A stretch of 64,000 nt of DNA, from assembly GCA_017617545.1 (NCBI GenBank), contig JAFZVZ010000006.1, positions 69,918 to 133,917 of the forward strand. Direction: 5' to 3'. Positions 1 through 9,429 of the stretch are shown here, in pieces (position 1 is the stretch's first letter; every line of letters starts with the position of its first letter). Position numbers and translations under genes: made by a program. The notes under the pieces are model-generated. The model was not told where the DNA came from and ran no database searches. It worked only from the letters and a program-made list of their open reading frames with translations. This DNA comes from Lachnospiraceae bacterium (GTDB lineage: Bacteria; Bacillota; Clostridia; Lachnospirales; Lachnospiraceae).

Positions 1-29
1 GCCTTTTGACATAAAATGAACATCGTTCC

Positions 30-102
30 GGGGTATTAGCTCAGCTGGGAGAGCGCTAGGTTCGCAATCTAGAGGTCAGGGGTTCGATCCCCCTATGCTC
101 CA
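30..102 (+). tRNA. tRNA-Ala (anticodon CGC)
   Basis: A 73-base cloverleaf can be folded by hand: acceptor stem 30-36 with 95-101, D stem GCTC/GAGC, a five-pair anticodon stem, loop TTCGCAA giving anticodon CGC (reads GCG, alanine), and a T arm with TTCGATC. The third acceptor pair is G-T, the G3:U70 identity element of alanine tRNAs. The 3' CCA is not encoded (discriminator A at 102). A TAAAAT at 12-17 could be its -10 box. Confidence 0.95.
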
Positions 103-144
103 CTTCTTTCGAAACACCAGTAGAATAAGGGATTTAAAGCAAAT

Positions 145-182
145 GCAGAGATGAGTTTTTGTCGATTCATCTCTGCTTTTTT
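145..182 (+). terminator. Rho-independent terminator after tRNA-Ala
   Basis: Ten-base stem GCAGAGATGA (145-154) with TCATCTCTGC (167-176), followed by six T. It lies 42 bases after the tRNA and before the next gene. Confidence 0.85.
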
Positions 183-250
183 GTGTTTTGCCATTATGTT
201 TTGCCATTATTTTCAGAAAAAGAGGTTTAATACCATAAGGAGATCACATC

Positions 251-1153
251 ATGACTCAAAAGAACAACCTTACAAAAAAAGATTTCACTTATATCTATCA
301 GGTCGTCTTGCGGGACAAAACTCTCAACGCTTTTGATCGCGGAATGCTCATAACTTTGGTTAATCTGGCCGATTCATGGGAAATCAGCGTAGAGGGCCTC
401 AGCAGGATCCTGCCGGACGGCAAGACCGCCATATCAAGCTCTTTGAAACGACTGACTGACAAAGGTTATGTCCGCCTCTCTCATACGAGAGATTCCAAAG
501 GAAAGTTTAAGACGACACTTGAATTCCGCACTCCCGATGAACCTGAAGCCTCAGAACCGAAAACATCTAACCATAACAGAAAAACCGTCACGGGCAATCC
601 GTCACCGTCCATCCGCGACGGACAATCCGATACCGATATTGAGCCGCAATATAAAGAGAACAAAAAACAAAATATTAAAAACTCCGATAATCATTCCATC
701 ATTCTTTCAATGCGTCCTCGGGAAAGAACGAAAGAGCACGAACTCACCAAGGAAGAGGAATGTTCCGCCTATCGGGAGCTTATAGCTAAAAACATCCAAC
801 TTGACCTGTTACGGGATGCAGCAGAACGCACACAGGATCCGGCAGAAAAAGAGATGGTGAAGGAAATCTATGACACCATCTGTGATATTGTCTGCTTCCC
901 TCGAGGAGACATTATCATCAAAGGAACCAAATACCCTTGGTCTGTCGTGAAGAAGCAGTTTCTGTCGCTGAATTACGGCCATGTGTCCGGTGTTCTCAAT
1001 CGCGTGGTAAACAAGAGTCTATGTATACAAAACATGCAGCAATACTTGATTGCGACACTCTACAGTGAAAGCCTGTGCGGAACCATCAAGAATCAAGCCG
1101 ACCTCTATGATGACTATCTGATGAGTCTCCGGGGCAGCCCCTATGCCATATAA
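251..1153 (+). CDS. Helix-turn-helix / DUF6017-type mobile-element protein
   Basis: A 300-residue protein. Residues about 1-95 look like a winged helix-turn-helix (LTKKDFTYIYQVVLRD, then a GYVRL wing). A polar linker covers about 95-170. The C-terminal part (about 175-290, YRELIAKNIQ, GTKYPWSVVKKQFLSL, YLIATLY) matches my knowledge of DUF6017. Such proteins are common in plasmids and integrative elements of Clostridia and are often proposed to act in replication. An AAGGAGA precedes the ATG. It is followed 31 bases later by a second element-type gene, and the DNA is AT-richer than what follows. No integrase, relaxase or other element gene is in view, so this may be the end or a remnant of an element beside the tRNA gene. 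The function is inferred from family only. Confidence 0.75.
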   Translation: MTQKNNLTKKDFTYIYQVVLRDKTLNAFDRGMLITLVNLADSWEISVEGLSRILPDGKTAISSSLKRLTDKGYVRLSHTRDSKGKFKTTLEFRTPDEPEASEPKTSNHNRKTVTGNPSPSIRDGQSDTDIEPQYKENKKQNIKNSDNHSIILSMRPRERTKEHELTKEEECSAYRELIAKNIQLDLLRDAAERTQDPAEKEMVKEIYDTICDIVCFPRGDIIIKGTKYPWSVVKKQFLSLNYGHVSGVLNRVVNKSLCIQNMQQYLIATLYSESLCGTIKNQADLYDDYLMSLRGSPYAI

Positions 1154-1184
1154 CAATCATTAGCCATGAAAGGAGCACGTAACC

Positions 1185-1610
1185 ATGATCGAAAAGCATT
1201 GTTTTTTCATTGACGCGAAATCATATAAACTCATTCAATCAATCTACAAACTCAAAGGTTTCAAAAGCCCCAGCGCCTTAGTGAACCAGGCAATCAGTGA
1301 TTGGTTTGCCCGGGACGCCGGCAAGGATGTCACGGGGTATCTACGCAAAGAACTCCACGATGAACTCGATGCAATTAAAATGTATCAGTACCGCTTGAGC
1401 CAGGCACTCTTCCGCTTAGCTGTTAGTGATGCAGAAATCAAAAAAGTTCTGGCTATGGAATTTGACTTTGATGAAGACACACTGGCTGACATATATGACA
1501 GGAGTATCCGCGAAGTTCGATCCACCAATGGCTTTGTCAATTTGATCGAAACCGTTAAGAGAATAGATGAAGAACGAGAATCTTTCCGATGGCGAGATGA
1601 ATATCGCTGA
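1185..1610 (+). CDS. Hypothetical protein, element-associated, possible ribbon-helix-helix N-terminus
   Basis: A 141-residue protein preceded by AAAGGAG. The N-terminal 45 residues (FFIDAKSYKLIQSIYKLKGF, then SPSALVNQAISDWFA) have the look of a beta strand plus two helices, as in ribbon-helix-helix DNA-binding proteins. The rest is predicted to be helical and charged. It lies 31 bases after the HTH/DUF6017 gene on the same strand, so the two are probably co-transcribed. I recognise the general type from clostridial integrative elements but not a named family; a DNA-binding accessory role is a guess. Confidence 0.6.
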   Translation: MIEKHCFFIDAKSYKLIQSIYKLKGFKSPSALVNQAISDWFARDAGKDVTGYLRKELHDELDAIKMYQYRLSQALFRLAVSDAEIKKVLAMEFDFDEDTLADIYDRSIREVRSTNGFVNLIETVKRIDEERESFRWRDEYR

Positions 1611-1652
1611 TTCAATCGTCATACAAACAGAAAAATCAGAAAAGCAGGATAA

Positions 1653-1711
1653 AGGAAAGTCTCCTTTTCTGTAGACTTTCCTCTGCCACAGCTATCGTCG
1701 GAGCCGATAGC
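1653..1711 (+). terminator. Two inverted repeats after the element genes
   Basis: The first hairpin pairs AGGAAAGTCT (1653-1662) with AGACTTTCCT (1673-1682), ten perfect pairs, but without a T run. The second pairs GCTATCG (1691-1697) with CGATAGC (1705-1711). They could end transcription of the upstream pair or be structural sites of the element; the sequence does not decide. Confidence 0.45.
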
Positions 1712-1776
1712 ACAAGGCTTTGCGCGTGTCGACAAAACTGATATCACAATGCTTCGTCCAGTCGACAAAAAACTAT
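1711..1776. repeat. Imperfect 34-base direct repeat, two copies
   Basis: Two adjacent units begin with CACAA (1711 and 1745) and share GTCGACAAAA (1728-1737 and 1761-1770). The period is 33-34 bases. They lie between the element genes and the end of the ABC permease gene. They could be iteron-like or attachment-related sites, but nothing else supports a specific role. Confidence 0.45.
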
Positions 1777-1864
1777 CTTTTCCATTCTTCATAAGAATCT
1801 GTGGGCATTGCGATTGTAGACTTACTTTTCATATCAATCAGAAAGCCTATTTGCACCACCCGTC

Positions 1865-3991
1865 TCACAGAAATAACCCGTTCAGCAGCACCCGATCCAG
1901 CAACTCCGCCTCGAAGAAGCACAGCAAAAGCGGCAAAACCAGGATCAACACGCTGCCAACCACCGCGAGGATAAAGCTCTTCACCTTGCGGATCACGAGG
2001 ACGGCAACGGCGGCGCCGATGAGGAGACCTGCAAAGCGTTTCAGGCAGACCCACGCGATGTACTGCCGGATGGAAAAGTGCGCGGAGATGGATGCGAGAT
2101 CCCTCACACTGTACGCTGCCTCCCGGATGCCGACGGTGCCGCAGCCCTGCGCGACCTGGTAAAGGTAACGGCCGTAGATCAGCGCGAGGATCACGAGAAC
2201 CGACGCGGCAAGGAGAAGGAGCTTCCACAGGTGGACGCGGTACTTGCCGGCGTAGGAAATCCGTACCATCTCATTCATTCCGGTGCGGTACTCGATGTAA
2301 TAGAGAGACGTTGCGCACAGGATGACCAAAAGGAGCGCCCCGGCGCCCATGATGATGTTCTGCCTTCGGTTGTTGTACATGAGCTCGAACACGCGCTCGT
2401 GGACAGCCTTTGCGCCGTCAAGCGGCTGCAGGTACGCCACGTACGCGGTGATGTTCACAAGCGCCTGTTCCCGGTCATACAGCATGCTCGGATTGCTGCT
2501 CGTGCGTTTCGCTTCCTCAAACTCGGCCTGAAACGTTTCAATCATCGCCGGATACTCCTCCGGCGACACCTCCTGAAGCCGCAGAAGATACCCCCGGTAA
2601 TGCATCTCCTCGATGGAATACGGCAGGCTGACCGGTTTCGTGAACAGCGCCACCCACAGCACGAGCAGCACGAACACGATGCCGATCCGCTCGAGGCGGA
2701 AGTATTTATAGCACTCGTGCAGGAACAGGCTTTCATGGCAACCGTGAGAACGATGAGGAAGGCCACCGAGGGCTGCATGGGTCGCATGGGCCTTGCCCTT
2801 TCTGCGGGCGGCAAAGCCGATCCCGCGGTTTACAAGCAGGATGGTAACAACCCCGAGCAGGATCCCAAGCGCAACAACGCTCACCAGCGCCACAAGCCAT
2901 TCATTGACCGGGCAATTAAACACATAGATGTTCCGGTAGTGTCCGAGACGTCCCGCCACATCGGAGAAAGCAACGAGATTGATCCGTTTCCAGTTCGCCA
3001 GATACGACAGATCGTCGATCTTCAGGTAGAGGATTCCTTCCGCTCCGACCAGAAGAAACAGCAGAAGATACACCGTGCGCGAGGAACCGCACACAATTCC
3101 AAGGAAGGCCGTGAGCATGGCAAAGAAGACGGACACCATGCAGGAGCCCGCATAGACAAACAATAGAAATGTGAGGATGTTCACCGGCAGAGCCGCCGTC
3201 TTAAAACCCGGCACGGACTGCAGGGGCTGCAGCCAGTCATCCGGGGCAGGCATCCCGTACAGGATGCAGCCGGTAAGGATCGTGGAGCCGAACAGTACAA
3301 AGTTTCCGATCACGATCCCGAGCGTGACAGCACCAAACCGGGCACACATTGACCGCCCGCGGCCGTTTGGCATCGTTGCGTACAGAGACAACAGGTCCTG
3401 CTCCTTCTCGCGGATCAGCACCACGGAAGTGAGCAGGATCGCCAGCAGGATTTCCAAAAAGATCACGCTCGGAAGGGAGAGCGCGCGGCTGATCCCCCTG
3501 GTGCGCGTGTGCGTAAGAGTGAGGTCCGCGAGTTTTTCGTAGTCCTCCGCCGTCTTGTTCACGTTTTTTAGCATCCGGTCATCGACGTCGGAAAAAAGGC
3601 TCAACACCTGATACTTCTTCGGCGCCTCCAGGACCTTCGCAAGATACTGCGGATACGTGAGGATATCCTCATACTCCCCGAGCATCTGCGAGTACAGTGC
3701 CATCTCCGTCCACAGGGTATCACAGTACTTAAGCTTCACGTCGGACAGCGACGGACCCTCCTCAAAGTACAATACGGAGCGAAGTGCATCATGCTCCTCC
3801 GCAAGCCTTGCGGAAGCCGCTTCGTCCGACATCCCCGCGAGGTCATCCTGCAATGCGCGGTACGCGTCCGACGGCGGCGACAGGTGTTTCTCGCGGTACG
3901 CAAAGTAACCGCAGTTCAGAAGCACCAGGAGGAGGATGATGCCGACCAGTCTGCGGTTATGCCATAGTTTATACCATTCGTACCGGAACAT
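1865..3991 (-). CDS. ABC-2 type exporter permease, duplicated
   Basis: A 708-residue membrane protein with a membrane segment at about 13-32, a soluble loop to about 170, then several segments. A second module begins near residue 420 with a segment resembling the N-terminus (YKYFRLERIGIVFVLLVLW against YEWYKLWHNRRLVGIILLLV). I read it as two ABC-2-like permease units in one chain. Its ATG overlaps the TGA of the ATPase gene by one base, so the two are translationally coupled and should form one exporter. It is the last gene of the sigma-factor-headed run. The substrate is unknown; family members export peptides, antibiotics or lipids. Confidence 0.8.
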   Translation of the reverse strand: MFRYEWYKLWHNRRLVGIILLLVLLNCGYFAYREKHLSPPSDAYRALQDDLAGMSDEAASARLAEEHDALRSVLYFEEGPSLSDVKLKYCDTLWTEMALYSQMLGEYEDILTYPQYLAKVLEAPKKYQVLSLFSDVDDRMLKNVNKTAEDYEKLADLTLTHTRTRGISRALSLPSVIFLEILLAILLTSVVLIREKEQDLLSLYATMPNGRGRSMCARFGAVTLGIVIGNFVLFGSTILTGCILYGMPAPDDWLQPLQSVPGFKTAALPVNILTFLLFVYAGSCMVSVFFAMLTAFLGIVCGSSRTVYLLLFLLVGAEGILYLKIDDLSYLANWKRINLVAFSDVAGRLGHYRNIYVFNCPVNEWLVALVSVVALGILLGVVTILLVNRGIGFAARRKGKAHATHAALGGLPHRSHGCHESLFLHECYKYFRLERIGIVFVLLVLWVALFTKPVSLPYSIEEMHYRGYLLRLQEVSPEEYPAMIETFQAEFEEAKRTSSNPSMLYDREQALVNITAYVAYLQPLDGAKAVHERVFELMYNNRRQNIIMGAGALLLVILCATSLYYIEYRTGMNEMVRISYAGKYRVHLWKLLLLAASVLVILALIYGRYLYQVAQGCGTVGIREAAYSVRDLASISAHFSIRQYIAWVCLKRFAGLLIGAAVAVLVIRKVKSFILAVVGSVLILVLPLLLCFFEAELLDRVLLNGLFL

Positions 3992-4722
3992 CAGGACTCC
4001 CCCTCGTTCAGGCGCATGTAGATCTTCTCGACGGAAGGCTCCTCCATCGTCTCACGGTAGCGGGCAAGCAGCTCCTCCATCGTGCCGCTCTCCACGATCT
4101 TCCCGTGGCTTAGGAAAATGATCTCCGACGCCAGCTTCTCCAAATCGCTCACGATATGCGTGGCGATGATGACCGTCCGCTCCTCAGCGATGGACGCCAC
4201 CAGTTCGCGGAAGTTGACGCGCTCCTTCGGATCGAGACCGACCGTTGGCTCGTCCATGATCACGATCTGCGGATTCCCAAGGATCGCCTGTGCAAGCAGA
4301 GCTCGCTGCCGCATACCGCCGGAGTACGTACCGATGGTATCTTCCCTCGCGTCCCACAGGTTGACCGCGTGGATCGTCCGTTCCACATCCTCCGAAGCAG
4401 ACTTCTTCTCAATCCCCTTCAATGCCGCGATGTAATACAAGAACCGCTCCAGGGAAAATCCGTCATACAGTTTCTGCTGCTGCGGCATGTAACCGATGTA
4501 ACGGCGGTACTCCCTGCCCATGGCGCGGATATCACGGCCGTCGAGGAACAGTTCCCCCGCCGTCGCTTTCAGATTCGTCGTCATGATCCCCATGAGCGTG
4601 CTCTTGCCCGCTCCGTTCGGCCCTAAGAGCCCGTAGATTCCGGAATGAAAGTCATACGAAAAATCCACAAGCGCCGGTTTCTTCCCGTAGTATTTCGTTA
4701 ACCCCTTAGCCTCCAGCAACAT
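3991..4722 (-). CDS. ABC transporter ATP-binding protein
   Basis: A 243-residue ATPase of the drug/peptide exporter class: Walker A GPNGAGKST, a signature variant YSGGMRQR, Walker B IVIMDEP, the D-loop GLDP and a switch histidine in IIATHIVS. I chose the ATG at 4722, eight bases after a GGAGGAGA. A GTG at 4743 in the same frame would add seven residues and overlap the previous stop. It energises the adjacent permease. Position at the end of the run suggests that an export or self-protection function is switched on together with the upstream surface proteins. Confidence 0.93.
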   Translation of the reverse strand: MLLEAKGLTKYYGKKPALVDFSYDFHSGIYGLLGPNGAGKSTLMGIMTTNLKATAGELFLDGRDIRAMGREYRRYIGYMPQQQKLYDGFSLERFLYYIAALKGIEKKSASEDVERTIHAVNLWDAREDTIGTYSGGMRQRALLAQAILGNPQIVIMDEPTVGLDPKERVNFRELVASIAEERTVIIATHIVSDLEKLASEIIFLSHGKIVESGTMEELLARYRETMEEPSVEKIYMRLNEGES

Positions 4723-4739
4723 TTTCCGCCTCTCCTCCG

Positions 4740-6053
4740 TCACTCATCCTCCGGCCCGACGTGGAACACGACCGCCCGGTCAAATGCCCCGCTCCAGAAG
4801 TCCTCCGCCGCGATGTACGCCGCATGAAGTCCGTCCGACCAGTTTCCGGAAACCATTCCGTAATAACTGTTTCCGGCGGCAACGCCCAGGTGAAACACGC
4901 CGTCGGGAATGTCGATCTCCCGCAGCACCTCATCCTTGTCGATATCATACATGCGATATTTCGTAACCCCGGATTCCCATGTGGACAGGATCGGGGTTCC
5001 GTCCGTATGCTTGCTGTCGCTGACCTTCCACGGCATTTCACGGATCAGTTCGCCGTCCATGCGGTACAGCTTCGCTCCGTCCCCGCTGATATGGTCGCTG
5101 TACTCCAGGATAAAACCGTCTCCGAACCGGAACCCGGTACCGAGGTCATCTCTTCGGAAAATCATCCGAAGTTCTCCGGTTGCGATGTCATAATCATAGA
5201 GTTCCGCGTGCCTGTGTTTCTGGTTCTCCCGGTCCACCTCCTGCCAGTCGCTCATGTCATCGTTGTACTGCCGCAGAGAATCGAACGGAACATCACAGTA
5301 GTAATCAACAAAATACAGGTGGTTCTCATATTCGTATAAGTCCGTCACACTTGTATCATAATGCTCCCCATCGCGAAAGACATACCGGCTGCTGCCGTCC
5401 GTAAGCGACACCATGACAACTCCGGAGATCCTCTTCTCCAGCGGATCCCCGACCAGCCAGTTGCCGTTTACCCGCGACTCGGTATCCTTAATATGCTCAT
5501 ATGCGATGCCAAACGTAGAGCAGTAATACTCATCCGTATACAACTCATACATCTGAATTTCAAACGGTTCATCGACGGTCGCGATCGTCTTCTGGTTCAG
5601 TCCCTGACGATCCGTACGGATCAGATTCGGGGAATCAAAATAGTACCCGCATTCGTCCGTGAGATAAAAGGAACCGTTCCCGAGGCTCCAGGACGCGCAG
5701 TGATCCCCGTGCCAGGTATTTGTCCACGGATCCAGTTTCCAGCCGAGATGCTCGCAGTTCGGTTCAAAACAAAACAGAACATCGGTGCGTGAGGCAACGT
5801 CGAAGTATCTCGCACCGCCTCCGTTTCTCGCCGACAGAAACGCATACGACTCCGTCATCGTCGCATTGCACATAAAAGAATCGAAGAATACTCTCTCCTT
5901 CTTCTTCGTTGGCTCCGTCGGTGTCAACGACTCATTGCCGTCTTCGCCGCTACCGCCGCTCACGTTACCTCCATTGCCGCCATTGCCGCTGCATGCTGTC
6001 AGCAGGACACACAAAAACATGACAAGCAGCGCCGTCCTCAAGTGTCGCTTCAT
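4740..6053 (-). CDS. Lipoprotein, CEH-motif family (paralogue of 9430-10677)
   Basis: A 437-residue secreted lipoprotein. The signal ends in lipobox LTAC (C21), followed by a Gly/Asn/Ser-rich tether. The body carries FCFEPNCEH near residue 90, DRQGLNQK, and near the C-terminus AAEDFWSGAFDRAVVF. These three features recur in the protein at 9430-10677, so the two are paralogues. Repeated short strand-turn stretches suggest a beta-propeller-like fold, which is only a guess. The start at 6053 follows GAGGAGG; a longer in-frame ATG at 6095 lacks this site. It lies 73 bases after the solute-binding-like gene and 17 before the ATPase gene. No enzymatic motif was recognised. Confidence 0.75.
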   Translation of the reverse strand: MKRHLRTALLVMFLCVLLTACSGNGGNGGNVSGGSGEDGNESLTPTEPTKKKERVFFDSFMCNATMTESYAFLSARNGGGARYFDVASRTDVLFCFEPNCEHLGWKLDPWTNTWHGDHCASWSLGNGSFYLTDECGYYFDSPNLIRTDRQGLNQKTIATVDEPFEIQMYELYTDEYYCSTFGIAYEHIKDTESRVNGNWLVGDPLEKRISGVVMVSLTDGSSRYVFRDGEHYDTSVTDLYEYENHLYFVDYYCDVPFDSLRQYNDDMSDWQEVDRENQKHRHAELYDYDIATGELRMIFRRDDLGTGFRFGDGFILEYSDHISGDGAKLYRMDGELIREMPWKVSDSKHTDGTPILSTWESGVTKYRMYDIDKDEVLREIDIPDGVFHLGVAAGNSYYGMVSGNWSDGLHAAYIAAEDFWSGAFDRAVVFHVGPEDE

Positions 6054-6126
6054 GGGTTCCTCCTCTCCGCGGTTAGGTTTCCGACAACGCCTCATTGCTA
6101 CCTTCTCTCCCGCAGGTTTCCGAACA

Positions 6127-7890
6127 TCACGACTGTCTCCCGGCTTCCACCAGATATTCCGCGATCTGCCGGTTCAGTTCACCGATCAGCGCGTCTACGT
6201 CATCGCCGGAAAACTGACTGAACAACGTAGCCGCATTGAAGTCCTTCGCAAGAACCGTTCCGCTGTTGTTGTGCACATATACCATTCCACCGTTATCGGA
6301 TGCGCTCAGTATGCCCATGATCCGCAGATACAACGTCCGTTGTTCCTCCGTCATAGTCGGAACGAATCCCGCAAGTTCGAACGCTTCCTCGCTTTCCCTG
6401 ATTTTCTCCGTCCGTGCGATCTGCTCTGCTGTCGTACGACCGCTTTGGAGAAGTACTCGGATTTCAGGATCCTCCATGCACACCGACAGAACCTTCAACG
6501 CCAGCTCCTTCCGCGGGGAATCGCGATAGATTCCGAGGCTTAGGGCGAGCGAAGGTCGGTAATTGTCCGAATCGATTCGGAACACCGTGTACCCGTCCCC
6601 GACAGTTCCCGCGCCGACGACATACTCCGCCAGTATCCGGTCACCGACACCGTTCGTCAGACTTCTGTCACCGATCAGTCCGGATCCGATATCATGGTAC
6701 AGGGAATTCCACATTGCGGCTGCCTCGGCAAATCCCCGGAACGCCTTGATTTGATGTGTACCCGTATCGTACGGCAACTGACCGAAGGATGAATATCCCA
6801 TCAGTGCACTGACGATCCGCTGATCCAGCCTCGGAATGACGATCTGCAGGGCGGGATCTCCGATGGTATCATAGATCGCCCGCAGACTTTGATATGTTCC
6901 GTCAAACCCGTCAAAATACGACGCGTACTCATTGTTGACAAGCAGATAAACACCGTAGCTTGAGAACGTGAGCGGAACCACGTACGCATTGCCGTCCACG
7001 GTGACATCCTTCCAGCTTGTCTCTGAGAAACAGTCACGCAGTCGGTTCCCGTCCTCCGTACCAAAGTAATCCTGCAGCGGAAGGAACCAGTCACGGGCGA
7101 ACTCATAGGCACCTTCGGTTCCCAACCCTCTCGGCTCCGTATCGGTCCATAATCCGGAAAAAAGAATATCCGGAACGGCTCCGGCGGCGTACTGCTGTTC
7201 CATCCACAATTCATTCTCACCGTCCATGAGCACACCCATGTTGACGAAATCAATGGCGCAGTCTAACCCCTTTTCATAGAGCAGGCGGTTGATCTCCAGC
7301 TGCTCCTCCTCGGTCGGCGCATAGCGGGCAAACGGCCTCGCCCAGGTGATATGATTGCTCACGGGGTACACCATCGGAGTCGGAGTCGGGGTTGCCGTAA
7401 CAACCGGCGTAGGCGTAGGCATCGCCGTCGGCGCCGCCGTCGGGGTCGGGATCGCCTCGGGAAGGTTCCATTTCCACGACAATTCATTTTTCGCCGTATG
7501 ACTCGCAGTATCCGTAACGAAACCATGCTGTACGTCAATATACTCGTTGTCGTCAAAATTCACATTGTAAAGGAACTCTTGGCCGAACGCCCTCCGCACC
7601 AGTGTTGTGCCGTTGCTCATGACGCCCGCTGCCGTAGTAACGCTCGTGCGAACCTCCCCGGTATACGGGTCCACGGAGGCAACCTTCATCAACACATCCC
7701 ACCGGTCCACGGCATAACTCGTCCATAGCGATGCATACGCGACACTACCGTCGCGCACCACGTCGATAGATATGACCTGCTCCCGCCCGGAATACTTATC
7801 CCTGGAAAACTCATCCGCTGACGCGATTCCGATGATCGCGGACATGACCATCCCGAGGAACGCGATCGCGATCCATGCTCTCTTTCTCAT
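6127..7890 (-). CDS. Secreted two-domain protein with solute-binding-like C-terminal domain
   Basis: A 587-residue protein. It has an N-terminal signal or anchor (ends near ASA, residue 25), a short domain to about 140 with no recognised family, a Pro/Thr linker (about 150-175), and then a domain of about 400 residues related to extracellular solute-binding proteins of ABC sugar transporters. Motifs shared with three other proteins here are EINRLLYEKGLDC, YVVP, FDGTYQSLRAIYDTIG, MGYSS and ELALKVLSVCMEDPEI. No sugar-ABC permease genes are near, so a binding or sensing role without import is more likely. It is separated by 13 bases from the upstream paralogue gene. Confidence 0.72.
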   Translation of the reverse strand: MRKRAWIAIAFLGMVMSAIIGIASADEFSRDKYSGREQVISIDVVRDGSVAYASLWTSYAVDRWDVLMKVASVDPYTGEVRTSVTTAAGVMSNGTTLVRRAFGQEFLYNVNFDDNEYIDVQHGFVTDTASHTAKNELSWKWNLPEAIPTPTAAPTAMPTPTPVVTATPTPTPMVYPVSNHITWARPFARYAPTEEEQLEINRLLYEKGLDCAIDFVNMGVLMDGENELWMEQQYAAGAVPDILFSGLWTDTEPRGLGTEGAYEFARDWFLPLQDYFGTEDGNRLRDCFSETSWKDVTVDGNAYVVPLTFSSYGVYLLVNNEYASYFDGFDGTYQSLRAIYDTIGDPALQIVIPRLDQRIVSALMGYSSFGQLPYDTGTHQIKAFRGFAEAAAMWNSLYHDIGSGLIGDRSLTNGVGDRILAEYVVGAGTVGDGYTVFRIDSDNYRPSLALSLGIYRDSPRKELALKVLSVCMEDPEIRVLLQSGRTTAEQIARTEKIRESEEAFELAGFVPTMTEEQRTLYLRIMGILSASDNGGMVYVHNNSGTVLAKDFNAATLFSQFSGDDVDALIGELNRQIAEYLVEAGRQS

Positions 7891-7903
7891 GCTCCGCCCC
7901 CTC

Positions 7904-9370
7904 TCACTCGCTCTTCACGCTGCCAAGCGCTTGTAACTGTTCACTGAGCACACCAATAAAATTCCCGTATTTGTCATCCAAGAAGGCTTCTCCAAGCGAC
8001 GCGGCATCAAACTCTCCCGCAAGGTACTGCCCGCTCAGATCCGCCGTGTAGCATGCATTTTCCACAGCATACATGCCGTTCTTCAGCTCCCTGTAGATGG
8101 TCCACTGCGCAAGCGTTAACTCCGGGATGAACCCTGCGGTGATCCCCGTCGTGCGCTCCGCCAGCGCCGCACGGTAGCATTCAACTGCCTCCGCCGTGCC
8201 GAAACGGGGGTTCAACAGTGCGACGATCTGCGGATCCGCCATGCACGCGCTGAGCACGCGGAGCGCCTGTTCAGTCTTCGACGAACCTCTGTATATTCCG
8301 TATGCTCCGTTGATCACCGGCTCGCCGGCATCCGCGATGATGCAGATGTCGGTGTATCCCTCCTGTTTCTCCCTCAGACCGAAGTAAATCTCGGCAACGA
8401 CATTGGCATTCATCGGAAAATGATCCACACCACCCGCTGTGTCGCCCGTATTATCCGGCTGTGATATACCGCTCACCGAGAGGTCAACCACTTTGCCCTC
8501 TCGGATATCCCGATACAACGTGTTCCAGAGATTGAGGAGTTTCTCGTCTTCCGTCCAGAGAATTGCCTCCCCCGTCTTCGGATCGTACGGGATGCCATCA
8601 TAGCTTGCGTACCCTGCCAGCGCGGAGACTATTGTCCAACGAAGATACGGGATTGCGGGCACACCGTTCGCTTCCCCGCAGATCCGTAGTAGCTCCCCGT
8701 ACGTGCCGTCCCACACATCGAACCGCGCCGCGTCTCCGTCCTTCACACGCAGATACACGCCGTGCTCTCCGCTCTCCGGGTCATACATCCTCGGCACCAC
8801 ATAAGCCTTCCCGTTGACCCGGGAACGGCTCCACTCAAACTCACTGAACGCCTTCGCAAGCTCCGTCCCTTCCGCGGACGCAAGATACTCATCCAGCTGC
8901 AGACAGTACGTCTCCGCCATCGTTTCGGCACCGTGCTGCGTATACCAGTTGCCGGTGTTCACGATGTCGGGTTCCTGCCCTTTCGCTGCAAGTTTATTAA
9001 GCCAGGTGTCATACTCCTGATCCGTCATTACATCCATATTCACAAAGTCGATCTCGCAGTTGATCCCCTTCTCCTTCAGAAGACGGTTGATCTCCGCGCG
9101 GCCCTCCTCGGTCGGTGCGTTGAAGAAGGGAACCGCCCACACAATTCGGTTGGACAAATCCGGTCCCTCCGTGGGGGACAACGCTGAACTCGGCGTTACC
9201 GTCGCATCCGTCGCAGCTCCCGACGGAGTTATCACACCGGCCCCAGACGTCACCGTCCCCGGAATCACAGTTCCGTTTTGATCCTTGCCGCCGGAACAGC
9301 CTGTCATTCCGAGCAGAAGCAGCAGGATCAACGCCATCGCGCATATATGCATTTTCCGAAATCTCGCCAA
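7904..9370 (-). CDS. Solute-binding-like lipoprotein
   Basis: A 488-residue lipoprotein: basic start, hydrophobic core and lipobox MTGC (C25), a Val/Thr/Pro-rich tether, then a solute-binding-like domain with EINRLLKEKGINCEIDFVNM, KAYVVP, GTYGELLRI and QALRVLSACMADPQI. I chose the TTG at 9370 because AAAGGGGGTG lies five bases before it. An ATG at 9352 would still give a usable signal peptide, and one at 9406 has no ribosome binding site. It is in line with the other surface proteins, 59 bases after the CEH-motif lipoprotein gene. The ligand is unknown. Confidence 0.75.
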   Translation of the reverse strand: MARFRKMHICAMALILLLLLGMTGCSGGKDQNGTVIPGTVTSGAGVITPSGAATDATVTPSSALSPTEGPDLSNRIVWAVPFFNAPTEEGRAEINRLLKEKGINCEIDFVNMDVMTDQEYDTWLNKLAAKGQEPDIVNTGNWYTQHGAETMAETYCLQLDEYLASAEGTELAKAFSEFEWSRSRVNGKAYVVPRMYDPESGEHGVYLRVKDGDAARFDVWDGTYGELLRICGEANGVPAIPYLRWTIVSALAGYASYDGIPYDPKTGEAILWTEDEKLLNLWNTLYRDIREGKVVDLSVSGISQPDNTGDTAGGVDHFPMNANVVAEIYFGLREKQEGYTDICIIADAGEPVINGAYGIYRGSSKTEQALRVLSACMADPQIVALLNPRFGTAEAVECYRAALAERTTGITAGFIPELTLAQWTIYRELKNGMYAVENACYTADLSGQYLAGEFDAASLGEAFLDDKYGNFIGVLSEQLQALGSVKSE

Positions 9371-9429
9371 GATAACACCCCCTTTTATAATCCGCACGCC
9401 GGTCACTCCCTTTCGTGGTCACCGTTTCG

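Noticed and set aside
1-1860. Complete prophage or integrative element at the tRNA
   Set aside because: No integrase, structural or transfer gene, and no second copy of the tRNA 3' end was found.
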